Positions 1 through 7,975 of a stretch of 48,952 nt of DNA are shown piece by piece. Within the stretch, counting starts at the first letter, position 1, and every line of letters starts with the position of its first letter. The position numbers and the translations under genes were made by a program. The notes beneath the pieces are model-generated. The model was not told the DNA's origin. It saw only the letters and a list, made by a program, of their open reading frames with translations, and searched no databases. Origin of the DNA: a virus. The stretch is from the IMG/VR virus record IMGVR_UViG_3300031973_000739, positions 1-48,952 of that record; one strand, given 5' to 3'.

Positions 1-2
1 GT

Positions 3-1265
3 TTTGGTTTTGGTATGCTTGCTCTCAAAGGATTGATTGCAGAAGAGGCTATGCGAAATAATAAAAGAGTTATCTTTATGTATATGAATGGAGGCATGAC
101 ACATACAGATACTTTTGATTACAAACCTTTAATGGTAGAAAAAGATGGCACAGACGATCCTGTAAGTAAAGGTAGAAAGATTGTAAAGCCCGGAGTGCCA
201 TTGACTCCTGCTGGCAAAAGTGGTATAGAGATTAGCGAGAATTTCCCGCATCTAAGAAAACATGCAGATGATTTATGCTTACTCAACGGCATGAAAAGTA
301 AAACAGGCAATCATAATCAAGCTAGAAGTTTATTGCACACAGGTAATTTTCAATTCAGCAGACCTAGCATGGGTAGCTGGCTATTATATGGATTAGGCAC
401 AGAGAATAAAGAATTGCCGGGGTTCATAACTATAGATGCTAATATCGGCCCTGATAACTATGGCAGTGCTTTTTTGCCAGCAGTATACCAAGGAACTGCT
501 ATCAATGCTGGAAATGTTCAAAGTCCTATTCCTAATCTTAAAAGTCCAATAGCATTAGAAAAACAAAGAGAGAACCTAGATTTCCTCAGAGATTTAAATG
601 GTCATCAATTAGGCAATGGTGAGAATAGCAGACTAGAAGGATTGATTGAGAGTTATGAATTGGCTTTTAGGATGCAGACAAGTGTTCCTAGTACTATTAA
701 TATTACAAACGAACCACCAGCAGTATTAGAAAAATATGGAATAAATGATAAAGCTACAGCTAAATTTGGACGACAATGTTTATTAGCAAAGAAGTTTAGT
801 GAAGCAGGAGTAAGGTTTGTAGAAATTGGACATGGTGGATGGGACATGCATCAGAATATTGTGGCAAATTTACAAAAACAAGCGTATAATATAGATAAGC
901 CAATTAGTGGTCTAATACAAGATTTGAAGGACTGCGGCCTTTTTGAAGACACAATTATATTGTTTGGCAGTGAATTTGGAAGAACTCCGGGTATAAAAGA
1001 AGGTGCAACTGGCAGAGATCATAACAATGGTGGATTTTCTATGTGGATGGCAGGCGGTGGGATTAAAGGTGGAATTAGACACGGTTCTACAGACGATTTT
1101 GGACATAAAGCAATTCCAGAATATAGCATGGACATGCATGATTTACATGCTACAATTTTACATCTCATGGGCATAGACCACACTAAACTAACATATAGAT
1201 ATAGTGGTAGAGATTTTAGGTTGACAGATGTGTTTGGTAATGTACAATATGATATTATAGCTTAG
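3..1265 (+). CDS. DUF1501 family protein (5' end cut by window edge)
   Basis: DUF1501 proteins belong to the alkaline phosphatase/sulfatase-like fold and are abundant, usually exported by Tat, in Planctomycetota; their reaction is unknown. The frame is open to the left edge: codons before the first ATG (position 15) read FGFG and continue into MLALKGL, which looks like the end of a Tat-type signal region, so the true start lies outside the window. Family motifs run the whole length: MNGGMTHTDTFD near the start, GSWLLYGLG, HGGWDMH, then GSEFGRTP followed by GRDHNNGGFS and AGGGIKGG, and the C-terminal block LHATILHLMGIDHTKL with GRDFRLTDV. The stop codon TAG (1263-1265) shares its G with the first base of the tmRNA. 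Base composition and codon use resemble the downstream phage genes. The family call is strong; why a phage would carry it is unknown. Confidence 0.88.
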   Translation, partial: FGFGMLALKGLIAEEAMRNNKRVIFMYMNGGMTHTDTFDYKPLMVEKDGTDDPVSKGRKIVKPGVPLTPAGKSGIEISENFPHLRKHADDLCLLNGMKSKTGNHNQARSLLHTGNFQFSRPSMGSWLLYGLGTENKELPGFITIDANIGPDNYGSAFLPAVYQGTAINAGNVQSPIPNLKSPIALEKQRENLDFLRDLNGHQLGNGENSRLEGLIESYELAFRMQTSVPSTINITNEPPAVLEKYGINDKATAKFGRQCLLAKKFSEAGVRFVEIGHGGWDMHQNIVANLQKQAYNIDKPISGLIQDLKDCGLFEDTIILFGSEFGRTPGIKEGATGRDHNNGGFSMWMAGGGIKGGIRHGSTDDFGHKAIPEYSMDMHDLHATILHLMGIDHTKLTYRYSGRDFRLTDVFGNVQYDIIA

Positions 1266-1602
1266 GGGGCGTAAAGGTTTCGACAGGTAAAAAGAAATAT
1301 AGATCGCATCGGGTAGTTGATCAAGAGGCTACCTTAAAACTTGATTACAATTTTAATTGCCGATACTTCTGTATTAGCACTCGCTGCTTAGTGAGCGGGG
1401 TTTCCTAAACCCTGTTGCCCAATTAGGATGACTCCGATAATCGGATAGGGAACGCAACCTGAACTAAATAAGAAATTGGCGTATTCGTCATGGCGCTGGA
1501 AAGACAGATAGTTTTGTTTGTAGTATTAATAACAACAAACTAACGATGTAGAAGTTTATGTGGAGTTTATACTGGACAGGGGTTCGATTCCCCTCGCCTC
1601 CA
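1265..1602 (+). ncRNA. ssrA: Transfer-messenger RNA (tmRNA)
   Basis: tmRNA rescues stalled ribosomes and tags the unfinished protein. The ends form a tRNA-like domain. The acceptor 5' strand GGGGGCG (1265-1271) pairs with CGCCTCC (1595-1601), with one G-U pair, followed by discriminator A1602. The T arm is AGGGG-TTCGATT-CCCCT (1578-1594). After the acceptor comes the conserved-looking GTTTCGACAGG, as in other one-piece tmRNAs. CCA is not encoded, so it must be added. The interior holds a tag reading frame ending in LALAA and several hairpins consistent with pseudoknots. The gene starts on the last base of the upstream stop codon and the next ATG is 18 bases downstream. Several large phages carry tmRNA; a host ssrA used as an attachment site is the alternative, but no integrase is visible. 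Confidence 0.95.
1359..1391 (+). other. tmRNA tag-peptide reading frame
   Basis: Within the tmRNA, codons from GCC (1359) to TAG (1389-1391) read ADTSVLALAA. A ten-residue tag beginning with Ala and ending LALAA is the usual proteolysis tag recognised by ClpXP-type proteases. The stop lies inside a hairpin (CTCGCT/AGTGAG), as in the helix that follows the tag in other tmRNAs. The resume codon is inferred from tag length and the Ala preference; upstream codons in the same frame are also open for a few positions. Confidence 0.8.
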
Positions 1603-1619
1603 CTTAGGAAAGGACAACA

Positions 1620-2261
1620 ATGATCTTTAATTTACAATCTATCAATGCTCAATTGAATTTTGATATAACAGGTGTTATACACGTTGGTGCATTTGATGGT
1701 GCAGAGTTAACAACATACAGGAAGTTAAATCTATTTAATACTATATTGTTTGAACCACAACGTGAAATGTATAATGTGGTTAGCCATAAGTGTATTGACG
1801 ATGAAGTTGTATATAATATAGCTCTTGGTTCAGAAGATATAGAAACAGAGATGTTTATATCTGATAAGGCTGGTGGTATGGCTAATGGTGCTACTCAGTC
1901 TAGTTCTATACTACAACCTAAAGTTCATCTGACAGAACATCCAGAGATTACATTTCCAAAGAAAGAAAATATCGTTGTAAAAAGATTTGACAATTTTGTA
2001 CAATCTAATAACATTGATGTATCTGGTTATAACATGCTTAACGTAGACGTTCAAGGTTACGAACTAGAAGTGTTTAAAGGATTTGGTGACTACTTAAATC
2101 AGATTGATATTATTATTGCAGAGGTCAACAGAAACGAAGTTTACAAAGATTGTGCTATGATTGGCGATATTGACAATTACTTACTAAAGTATGGCTTAAA
2201 ACAAGCCTCTGTTTACTGGCAATCTGCAAGCTGGGGAGATGCGATTTATGTCAGAAACTAA
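1620..2261 (+). CDS. FkbM-family SAM-dependent methyltransferase
   Basis: Predicted O-methyltransferase of the FkbM family, which methylates sugars or other small groups using S-adenosylmethionine. Length 213 aa. The SAM-binding loop is HVGAFDG (residues 21-27), the acidic end of strand 2 is FEP (44-46), and the family block NVDVQGYELEVFKG lies at 141-154, followed by the usual DIIIAEVN strand. A GGAAAGG Shine-Dalgarno sequence (about 1607-1613) supports the ATG at 1620. It is the first gene of a tightly overlapping run of sugar-related genes and probably modifies a glycan made by its neighbours. The exact acceptor cannot be read from sequence. Confidence 0.85.
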   Translation: MIFNLQSINAQLNFDITGVIHVGAFDGAELTTYRKLNLFNTILFEPQREMYNVVSHKCIDDEVVYNIALGSEDIETEMFISDKAGGMANGATQSSSILQPKVHLTEHPEITFPKKENIVVKRFDNFVQSNNIDVSGYNMLNVDVQGYELEVFKGFGDYLNQIDIIIAEVNRNEVYKDCAMIGDIDNYLLKYGLKQASVYWQSASWGDAIYVRN

Positions 2262-3198
2262 ACATCTAGTAACTCTTAGCGATCATAATTACTTAGTATA
2301 CGGCCTTAGTCTCTATGATTCTTTAGAAGAATACGATGACCAAAAAGACACATTTATCTTACATTATTTATGCACCAGCCAAGAAGCTTACGATAAACTG
2401 TCTTCTTTAAGTCTACCAAATATTGTTCCATATAATATAAAAGACTTAGAAAGCGATGAAGATTTTCTAAGATTAAAGAACAATCAACAGAGTAATACAA
2501 CTTCTGGGTATGATGGTAACAATCATTTTCACTGGGCATTGGCATCCTTCTTCTCGTATTATTTAATGGAGAATCATGATTTACCCCATATCGTTTACAT
2601 TGATAGTGATATTATGTTTTACAATCCTGTGGACAGAGTGTTAGACGCAATGCAGGATAAGAGTATTGGAATTATTACTCACAAACATATGGCTTTAGAA
2701 AAATCCAACAAAAATGTAGGATATTATAATGTAGGCGTTATAGTATTTAAAAATACAGAAGTTGGAAAGTCTTGTCTAAAATTTTGGAGAGACTGCTGTA
2801 TTGATACAGATAATAAATATGCAGAAGATTTTGGTACGTGTGGTGATCAAAAGTATTTAGAGTTATTCGATGAATTGTTTGACGAAAAAGAAATTAAAGT
2901 TTTGTGTCATGATGTTGGCAACATAGCGCCTTGGAATTTGCATATGTGTAAATTGCTTGGTAATAATGAAATGATGTGGTATGATCACAAAGGTTTTGTG
3001 CTACAGCCTGAGCAGAGTAAACTGCAAGATATAGTTTTCATGCACTTCAGTCATTTTACTCCAGATTTCGAGAGCGGATCTTTTAGGCTTGACAGAGGTG
3101 GTGAATGGGGTCCAATAGCGTCATACGAAAATGTTGTAGATTTGTATAGAGAGTATTATATAACTTGTTCACATACAAAAAGGAAATATAACTTATGA
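2248..3198 (+). CDS. GT8-like glycosyltransferase (GT-A fold)
   Basis: Predicted sugar transferase using a nucleotide sugar. The N-terminal VTLSDHNYLVYGLSLYDSL resembles the start of GT8-type enzymes. A metal-binding DSD follows the strand HIVYI (about residues 119-121 in this numbering), and NVGYYNVGVIVFKN followed by a Trp-rich C-terminal half also fits GT8-like proteins. ATG 2239 is an alternative start nine bases upstream; I prefer 2248 (MSETKH) because GGGGAG (2232-2237) then has normal spacing. It overlaps the FkbM gene by 14 bases and ends in an ATGA junction with the next gene, so the genes are translationally coupled. Confidence 0.72.
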   Translation: MSETKHLVTLSDHNYLVYGLSLYDSLEEYDDQKDTFILHYLCTSQEAYDKLSSLSLPNIVPYNIKDLESDEDFLRLKNNQQSNTTSGYDGNNHFHWALASFFSYYLMENHDLPHIVYIDSDIMFYNPVDRVLDAMQDKSIGIITHKHMALEKSNKNVGYYNVGVIVFKNTEVGKSCLKFWRDCCIDTDNKYAEDFGTCGDQKYLELFDELFDEKEIKVLCHDVGNIAPWNLHMCKLLGNNEMMWYDHKGFVLQPEQSKLQDIVFMHFSHFTPDFESGSFRLDRGGEWGPIASYENVVDLYREYYITCSHTKRKYNL

Positions 3199-3920
3199 CT
3201 AATGGAACGTATGTAGATTCTTGGAAAAGTTCAAAAAAAGCTTTTTATGATCAACTTAAATTAAATATGAGGGAAATGAAAGATAATCCCCCAGTTCATT
3301 GGCAAAATTTTATTGATTACATTAACGAGTGTAAGCCACAAAGAATAGTTGATGTTGGATGTGGAGCTGGCATATATTCTAAACTTTGTCATTATACTAA
3401 ACCTAACTATGGACAAGACCATGACACTAAGATTGAATATATTGGATATGATTATGCTGAAGCAGCAGTAGAAGTTGCAAATGAAGCTTGGACTGAAGGA
3501 GTTATAGAAGATCCCAGAAGTAGAATAGTGTTGAATAATCATGTTAAAACAAATTGTAGTTTTCATGTTAAAGGCTATGAAGATATTACAAAAGAGGATA
3601 TCAGAGATGGAGATTTATTAGTAGCTAATGGTTTAATTACTGTAATGGAAAATGGAATTGAATGTTTAGAACATCTGCTTTCTTTACAATGCAAAAATGT
3701 TCTTATACAGAGACAGGTAGTTACAGAAAAAGAAACATATGTAACAACTTATAACGCTTACGGTTTTACCACATATCTTTACCACATGAACAAAAAAGAA
3801 CTTAAATCTATAGTAAGAAAATATAATTACGATATAGAACTGATACGTCTTGGCGCAAGAACAGTAGATGATGAAAACTTCGATGCTCACTACGATATGC
3901 TTCTAAAATTACAGGATTAA
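3195..3920 (+). CDS. Class I SAM-dependent methyltransferase
   Basis: A 241-residue Rossmann-fold methyltransferase. Motif I is VDVGCGAG (52-59), followed by a second strand IEYIGYDYAEAAVEVA that would hold the SAM ribose, and DLLVANGLITVMENG where motif IV is expected. The start ATG overlaps the previous stop (ATGA), and the next gene begins five bases after its stop. Its substrate is unknown; placement between glycosyltransferases suggests a sugar or lipid-linked intermediate. Confidence 0.8.
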   Translation: MTNGTYVDSWKSSKKAFYDQLKLNMREMKDNPPVHWQNFIDYINECKPQRIVDVGCGAGIYSKLCHYTKPNYGQDHDTKIEYIGYDYAEAAVEVANEAWTEGVIEDPRSRIVLNNHVKTNCSFHVKGYEDITKEDIRDGDLLVANGLITVMENGIECLEHLLSLQCKNVLIQRQVVTEKETYVTTYNAYGFTTYLYHMNKKELKSIVRKYNYDIELIRLGARTVDDENFDAHYDMLLKLQD

Positions 3921-3924
3921 GGTT

Positions 3925-4806
3925 ATGAAAATTACATTTGGTATGATAGTATTTAATGGAAATTATGTGCTAAAAGAAGCCATAGAATCTATTTATCCAT
4001 ACGCTCATCAAATTTTAGTAGCAGAAGGCCCAGTTCAATATTGGCAAGACGAGGGCTATCAAACTTCAAATGATGGCACGAACGATGTTTTATCTCAGCT
4101 TTACGACCCAGATCATAAAATAACTATAGTACACAGTCAATATAAAGAGAAGGATGATCAGTGCAATATGTACATGAGTCTTATGAAGCCAGATACAGAC
4201 TATGTATGGAATTTAGATTGCGATGAAGTATTCAAACCTAAAGATACAGAAAAAGTTTTAGAGTTACTTGAAAAAGAAAAGTACACATCTGTTGGATTTA
4301 AGAGTCAAACTTTTTACGGAGGCTTTGAAAGATATCTTACAGGGTTTGAAGAAAATGCAGAATTTATTAGAATTAGAAAAGTATATCCCGGTTCTTATTG
4401 GTCTACACACAGACCGCCAACAGTGGCGCATGTAGTAAAAGCAGAGGACAGACTACCTGAAAAGCACTTAAACTACAACGTTTTGGCTGATGAACACGAT
4501 GTAAGAATGTACCATTACTCTTATGTGTTCCCACATCAAGTGTTTAACAAGATAAAATATTATAAAGAGTTTTTAAATAGTGCGAATACTATAGATAATT
4601 ATTTTTCACATGTATATCTGCCTTGGGTTATAGGTAGTGATCATATGAAAAACATGATAGAAGACAAATATCATGGAGTTCACGAATGGATACCGCAAGC
4701 TAGAGGGGAATGCAGAACAGCAAAGTTTACAGGTGAGCATCCAGAAGTTATAAATATAGAAGAATTGAACCACAAACTTGAGAAACAATTGAGTAAATAT
4801 ATATGA
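3925..4806 (+). CDS. GT2-like glycosyltransferase
   Basis: A 293-aa GT-A fold transferase. It begins with the typical first strand MKITFGMIVFNGNYVLKEAIESI and has NLDCDEVF (residues 96-103), in which DCDE is the likely metal/nucleotide-sugar site after VW. The C-terminal half contains a Trp/His-rich acceptor region. It has an in-frame ATG directly after GGTT and overlaps the next gene by four bases (ATGA). The donor and acceptor are not predictable; related phage and bacterial proteins act on surface glycans. Confidence 0.75.
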   Translation: MKITFGMIVFNGNYVLKEAIESIYPYAHQILVAEGPVQYWQDEGYQTSNDGTNDVLSQLYDPDHKITIVHSQYKEKDDQCNMYMSLMKPDTDYVWNLDCDEVFKPKDTEKVLELLEKEKYTSVGFKSQTFYGGFERYLTGFEENAEFIRIRKVYPGSYWSTHRPPTVAHVVKAEDRLPEKHLNYNVLADEHDVRMYHYSYVFPHQVFNKIKYYKEFLNSANTIDNYFSHVYLPWVIGSDHMKNMIEDKYHGVHEWIPQARGECRTAKFTGEHPEVINIEELNHKLEKQLSKYI

Positions 4807-5411
4807 AACCTTCAGTAATTTGTTGTGGATCTTTTCCATACAAGAATATTGATATAAATTACATAGTTGATTCTTTTGATACTATAATTAGACACAACAT
4901 GCTAGTGCCAAATTGTGGGTATGGGCTTAGAGATTCAACCATCCATGTGCTAAATAATCATTTATCTAAATATTGGAAGCAAAAAATTTCTATTGACAGG
5001 TGGTGTAAAATATATGAAAACCTCTATAATATAAGTAGAGAGCATATTGAAAAATTTCACGATTATGTAAATAGAGACAATATAAATTTAATTAACTATC
5101 CTACTAATAATACAGAATTAATGCAGGAAATATGCAAAAATAACAATGTAGAATATAATGTAACTGCTAAAATTCTTAGGTGTGGTTTAAGTTCTGTAGC
5201 TGCTTGTATATCAGATGGTTTAAAACCTTTCATGATTGGATACTCGATAGACGAAGAAAGCACGTTAGAGCATGTTTACAAGCATGATCGTACAATTAAC
5301 AAGAAATGGCATAATGCGTTGGAAGAAATCACCTTGATAAAATCTCTACATAAAGCTGGCTTAGTAGACGCTACGCTTTGCTGCTTAGAAGACAAAGATC
5401 ATTTATCATGA
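4803..5411 (+). CDS. Putative sialyltransferase-like (GT42/GT29-type) glycosyltransferase
   Basis: A 202-aa protein I place tentatively with sialyltransferase-fold enzymes. The N-terminus VICCGSFPYKNIDI then SFDTIIRHN parallels the GNGPSLK...FDVFRCN pattern of bacterial GT42 enzymes. CGLSSVAACISDGLKPFMIGYSID (broken here as CGLSSVAACISDG and KPFMIGYSID) parallels their SGVYMCAVAIALGYKEIYLSGID segment, and a later KWHNALEE offers the C-terminal His. If correct it would use a CMP-activated acidic sugar, which would fit the KdsA gene at 43.06 kb. This is pattern matching by eye; the protein is shorter than GT42 enzymes and could be another transferase. Confidence 0.5.
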   Translation: MKPSVICCGSFPYKNIDINYIVDSFDTIIRHNMLVPNCGYGLRDSTIHVLNNHLSKYWKQKISIDRWCKIYENLYNISREHIEKFHDYVNRDNINLINYPTNNTELMQEICKNNNVEYNVTAKILRCGLSSVAACISDGLKPFMIGYSIDEESTLEHVYKHDRTINKKWHNALEEITLIKSLHKAGLVDATLCCLEDKDHLS

Positions 5412-6328
5412 TAAACTTATTCAATGTCAATCATTACAAGATAGATACTGCACAGTTTTCAAATTTATTGCATGACAAATGTGTAACAGAGTTTGAAAAT
5501 GATTTTGCAGATTATGTAGGTGCAAAGTATGCATGTACAGCAAATAGTGCGTCAAGCCTTATCTTTTTAAGTCTTCTCAGATATGCACCAACTGTAGTAA
5601 AGATACCTACCATAATGCCCATAGTGGTTCCTAATGTAATAACTAACACTAGGCACAAAATTATATTCTATGATGATCCTGATTGGGTGGGTCATTGCTA
5701 TCATTTACATGATAACATATACGATTCAGCCCAAGAAGTATCTAGAGATATTTACAAAAAAATAAATGATGACAACGCCATAATGATATTTAGCTTCTAT
5801 CCAACAAAGCCAGTTGGCAGTTGCGATGGTGGAATGGTAGTCTGCAATGACTATGACACAATACAATATTTTAAAACAATGACTATGAATGGCACAACGC
5901 AAAATAGTGATAGCTGGAAAAGAAGTCAGACAGTTGCTGGATATAAGATGCATATTAATTCTTTACAAGCTGCAATGGCTCATTCAAACCTTAAAAAGTT
6001 AGATACAAAAAATAAAATATTAGAAGAGATAAAGGGGATATACAATCAAACATTTGGTATACAAAATACTAGCAATCATCTATATAGAATTAAGGTTGCT
6101 AATAACGCTTTATTCTTGAAGAAGATGGCAGAATGTGGTATACAGTGTGGTATACATTATGAAACTTGTCACAATAAAACATTTTTCAATTGCAACCAAC
6201 AGTCTTTACCTATATCAGAATCAGCATCCATGCACTATGCAAGTATACCATTTCATGAAGGACTATCTGTAAACGACATCAAAAAAGTGATAACATACAC
6301 TCATAAATTTTCAAAGGATAACAGATGA
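5408..6328 (+). CDS. DegT/DnrJ/EryC1-family PLP-dependent sugar aminotransferase-like protein
   Basis: The family transfers an amino group to keto-sugars linked to nucleotides, using pyridoxal phosphate. With the start at ATG 5408 (ATGA junction with the upstream gene; ATG 5378 would overlap more) the protein has 306 aa, shorter than the usual 360-400. FENDFADYVGAKYACTANSASS (split as FENDFADYVGAKY and ACTANSASS) is the standard N-terminal block. DSAQE (106-110) corresponds to the DAAQ cofactor-binding motif. SFYPTKP places the Schiff-base lysine at 134 and is followed by DGGMVVC. The key residues are present, so it is probably active. It would pair logically with the ketoisomerase at 46.09 kb. 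Confidence 0.82.
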   Translation: MINLFNVNHYKIDTAQFSNLLHDKCVTEFENDFADYVGAKYACTANSASSLIFLSLLRYAPTVVKIPTIMPIVVPNVITNTRHKIIFYDDPDWVGHCYHLHDNIYDSAQEVSRDIYKKINDDNAIMIFSFYPTKPVGSCDGGMVVCNDYDTIQYFKTMTMNGTTQNSDSWKRSQTVAGYKMHINSLQAAMAHSNLKKLDTKNKILEEIKGIYNQTFGIQNTSNHLYRIKVANNALFLKKMAECGIQCGIHYETCHNKTFFNCNQQSLPISESASMHYASIPFHEGLSVNDIKKVITYTHKFSKDNR

Positions 6329-7248
6329 ATAGGATTATAGTTACTGGTGGAAAAGGTTTTTTAGGTAAAGTAGTAACCACCAATCTACATTCTATGGGTA
6401 TGGTACATGCTCTTGATAGTTCAATGTATGATCTTAGATCTTACGAAGAAACAGAGCAGATGTACATAGATTTTAATCCTAATATTGTTGTACATTTAGC
6501 CGCTACGGTTGGAGGTATTGGGGCTAACAAAGAAAATCCGGGTAAATTTATTGAAGAAAACCTAGTAATGGGATATAATACTATCAAGTTAGCAAAAGAA
6601 TATGGTGTTGAAAAATTTGTAATGCTAGGAACAGTGTGTTCATATCCCAAACATTGCCCAGTACCATTTAAAGAAGAGGATTTATGGAATGGCTATCCAG
6701 AAGAAACAAATGCTCCATACGGAATAGCTAAGAAAACTCTTATGCAGATGATACAATCTTACAATCAACAGTATGGATTTAATGCAATTAATCTCATACC
6801 CGTGAATATGTATGGGCCTAATGATAATTTTGATCCTAAATCTAGCCACGTTATACCTGCACTGATTTTAAAATTCCAACAAGCAATTGATAATGGTCAT
6901 GAACCTGTTGAGATCTGGGGGACAGGTAGGGCTAGTAGAGAATTTCTATACGTTGATGATTGTGCAGAAGCTATAAAACTTGCAATCAAAAAATATAATA
7001 GACCTGAACCAACAAATATTGGAACAGGTAAAGAAATTACAATTATGGAATTAGCACAGAAAATATCAATAATTATGGGACATAAAGGAAGCATACACTA
7101 TAATCCTAAATATCCAGATGGTCAACCAAGAAGATGCTTAGATACATCTAAGGCTAAAGAACGTTTTGGCTTTGAAGCAACAACTGATTTCGACACAGGA
7201 CTAACTAAAACAATAGAATGGTTTAGAAATGATTACAGTAATACTTAA
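6325..7248 (+). CDS. fcl: GDP-L-fucose synthase-like NAD-dependent epimerase/reductase
   Basis: Short-chain dehydrogenase fold of the GDP-fucose synthase (Fcl/WcaG) type, which converts GDP-4-keto-6-deoxymannose to GDP-L-fucose. The nucleotide-binding loop TGGKGFLG is at 7-14. VHLAATVGGIGAN (56-68), then GTVCSYPKHCPVPFKEEDLW and the catalytic pair Y132/K136 in PYGIAK, match the Fcl pattern closely, as do NMYGPNDNF and SREFLYVDD. Length 307 aa is normal. No Gmd (GDP-mannose dehydratase) is visible in the window, so that step would come from the host or elsewhere in the genome. The start overlaps the upstream stop (ATGA). Confidence 0.85.
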   Translation: MNRIIVTGGKGFLGKVVTTNLHSMGMVHALDSSMYDLRSYEETEQMYIDFNPNIVVHLAATVGGIGANKENPGKFIEENLVMGYNTIKLAKEYGVEKFVMLGTVCSYPKHCPVPFKEEDLWNGYPEETNAPYGIAKKTLMQMIQSYNQQYGFNAINLIPVNMYGPNDNFDPKSSHVIPALILKFQQAIDNGHEPVEIWGTGRASREFLYVDDCAEAIKLAIKKYNRPEPTNIGTGKEITIMELAQKISIIMGHKGSIHYNPKYPDGQPRRCLDTSKAKERFGFEATTDFDTGLTKTIEWFRNDYSNT

Positions 7249-7975
7249 TGGGTACAGAAGACCTCATGTTCTAGAAGAACAGTATAACGCTATCAAAAAT
7301 CAAACTTTAAATGAGATTGATGGTATAATGCTGTGGTGTAATTTTGATGAAGAGTCTATGTCTAAGTATCCAGCCCACGTAGTACAAAATTGTACAGCTG
7401 CTTTTTGCAATCAAAATTTAGGCGTATGGGCTAGATTTTCTTACGCACTGAATAGTTTTTCAAAGTATATTTGCATGATTGACGATGATACTATACCGGG
7501 ATCAAAATGGCTACAAAACTGTGTTGATACCATGCAAACACACAGGGGAGTATTAGGATGCAGAGGTGTTCGCATGACCGGCGATGATTATTTAAATTAC
7601 CCCGGATGCCAATATGAAAGTTTTGGAGCAAGTAATCCTAATGAACAAGTTGAAGCAGTAGATATAATGGGTCACTGCTGGTTTTTTGAAAGAGAATGGC
7701 TAAGGGCATACTGGGCTGAATCGCCATCTTCTAGATTAACAAGTGGTGGAGAAGATATGCACATGTCTTATGTGGTGCAAAAACATTTGGGTTTATATAC
7801 TTACGTTCCACCACATCCAAAAGATGATAAAGAAATGTGGGGTTCTCTTGATCCAAATACTCATGGTGAGGATATGGTAGCTACTTCTAGGACGGGAGAA
7901 GGCCACATGCAAGCACACGCATATTGGAACTATATTATAAAAAATGGTTATACTCTGGTTAAGGATAGAAAATGA
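7229..7975 (+). CDS. GT2/GT64-like glycosyltransferase
   Basis: A 248-aa GT-A fold protein. It opens with MITVILNGYRRPHVLEEQY and has the metal-binding triad MIDDDTIPG (DDD at 85-87), then GHCWFFEREWL and GGEDMHMSYV, which resemble the acceptor and catalytic regions of exostosin-like (GT64) or GT2 enzymes. It overlaps the GDP-fucose synthase gene by 20 bases and the next gene by four, so it is part of the same coupled run. Donor sugar unknown. Confidence 0.72.
   Translation: MITVILNGYRRPHVLEEQYNAIKNQTLNEIDGIMLWCNFDEESMSKYPAHVVQNCTAAFCNQNLGVWARFSYALNSFSKYICMIDDDTIPGSKWLQNCVDTMQTHRGVLGCRGVRMTGDDYLNYPGCQYESFGASNPNEQVEAVDIMGHCWFFEREWLRAYWAESPSSRLTSGGEDMHMSYVVQKHLGLYTYVPPHPKDDKEMWGSLDPNTHGEDMVATSRTGEGHMQAHAYWNYIIKNGYTLVKDRK

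Noticed and set aside
1265-1620. tmRNA as the attachment site of an integrated prophage
   Set aside because: ssrA is a common integration target, but no integrase, excisionase or repeated 3' end of the tmRNA was found in the window, and composition does not change at the border. The right-hand side is not available, so it remains a minor possibility.
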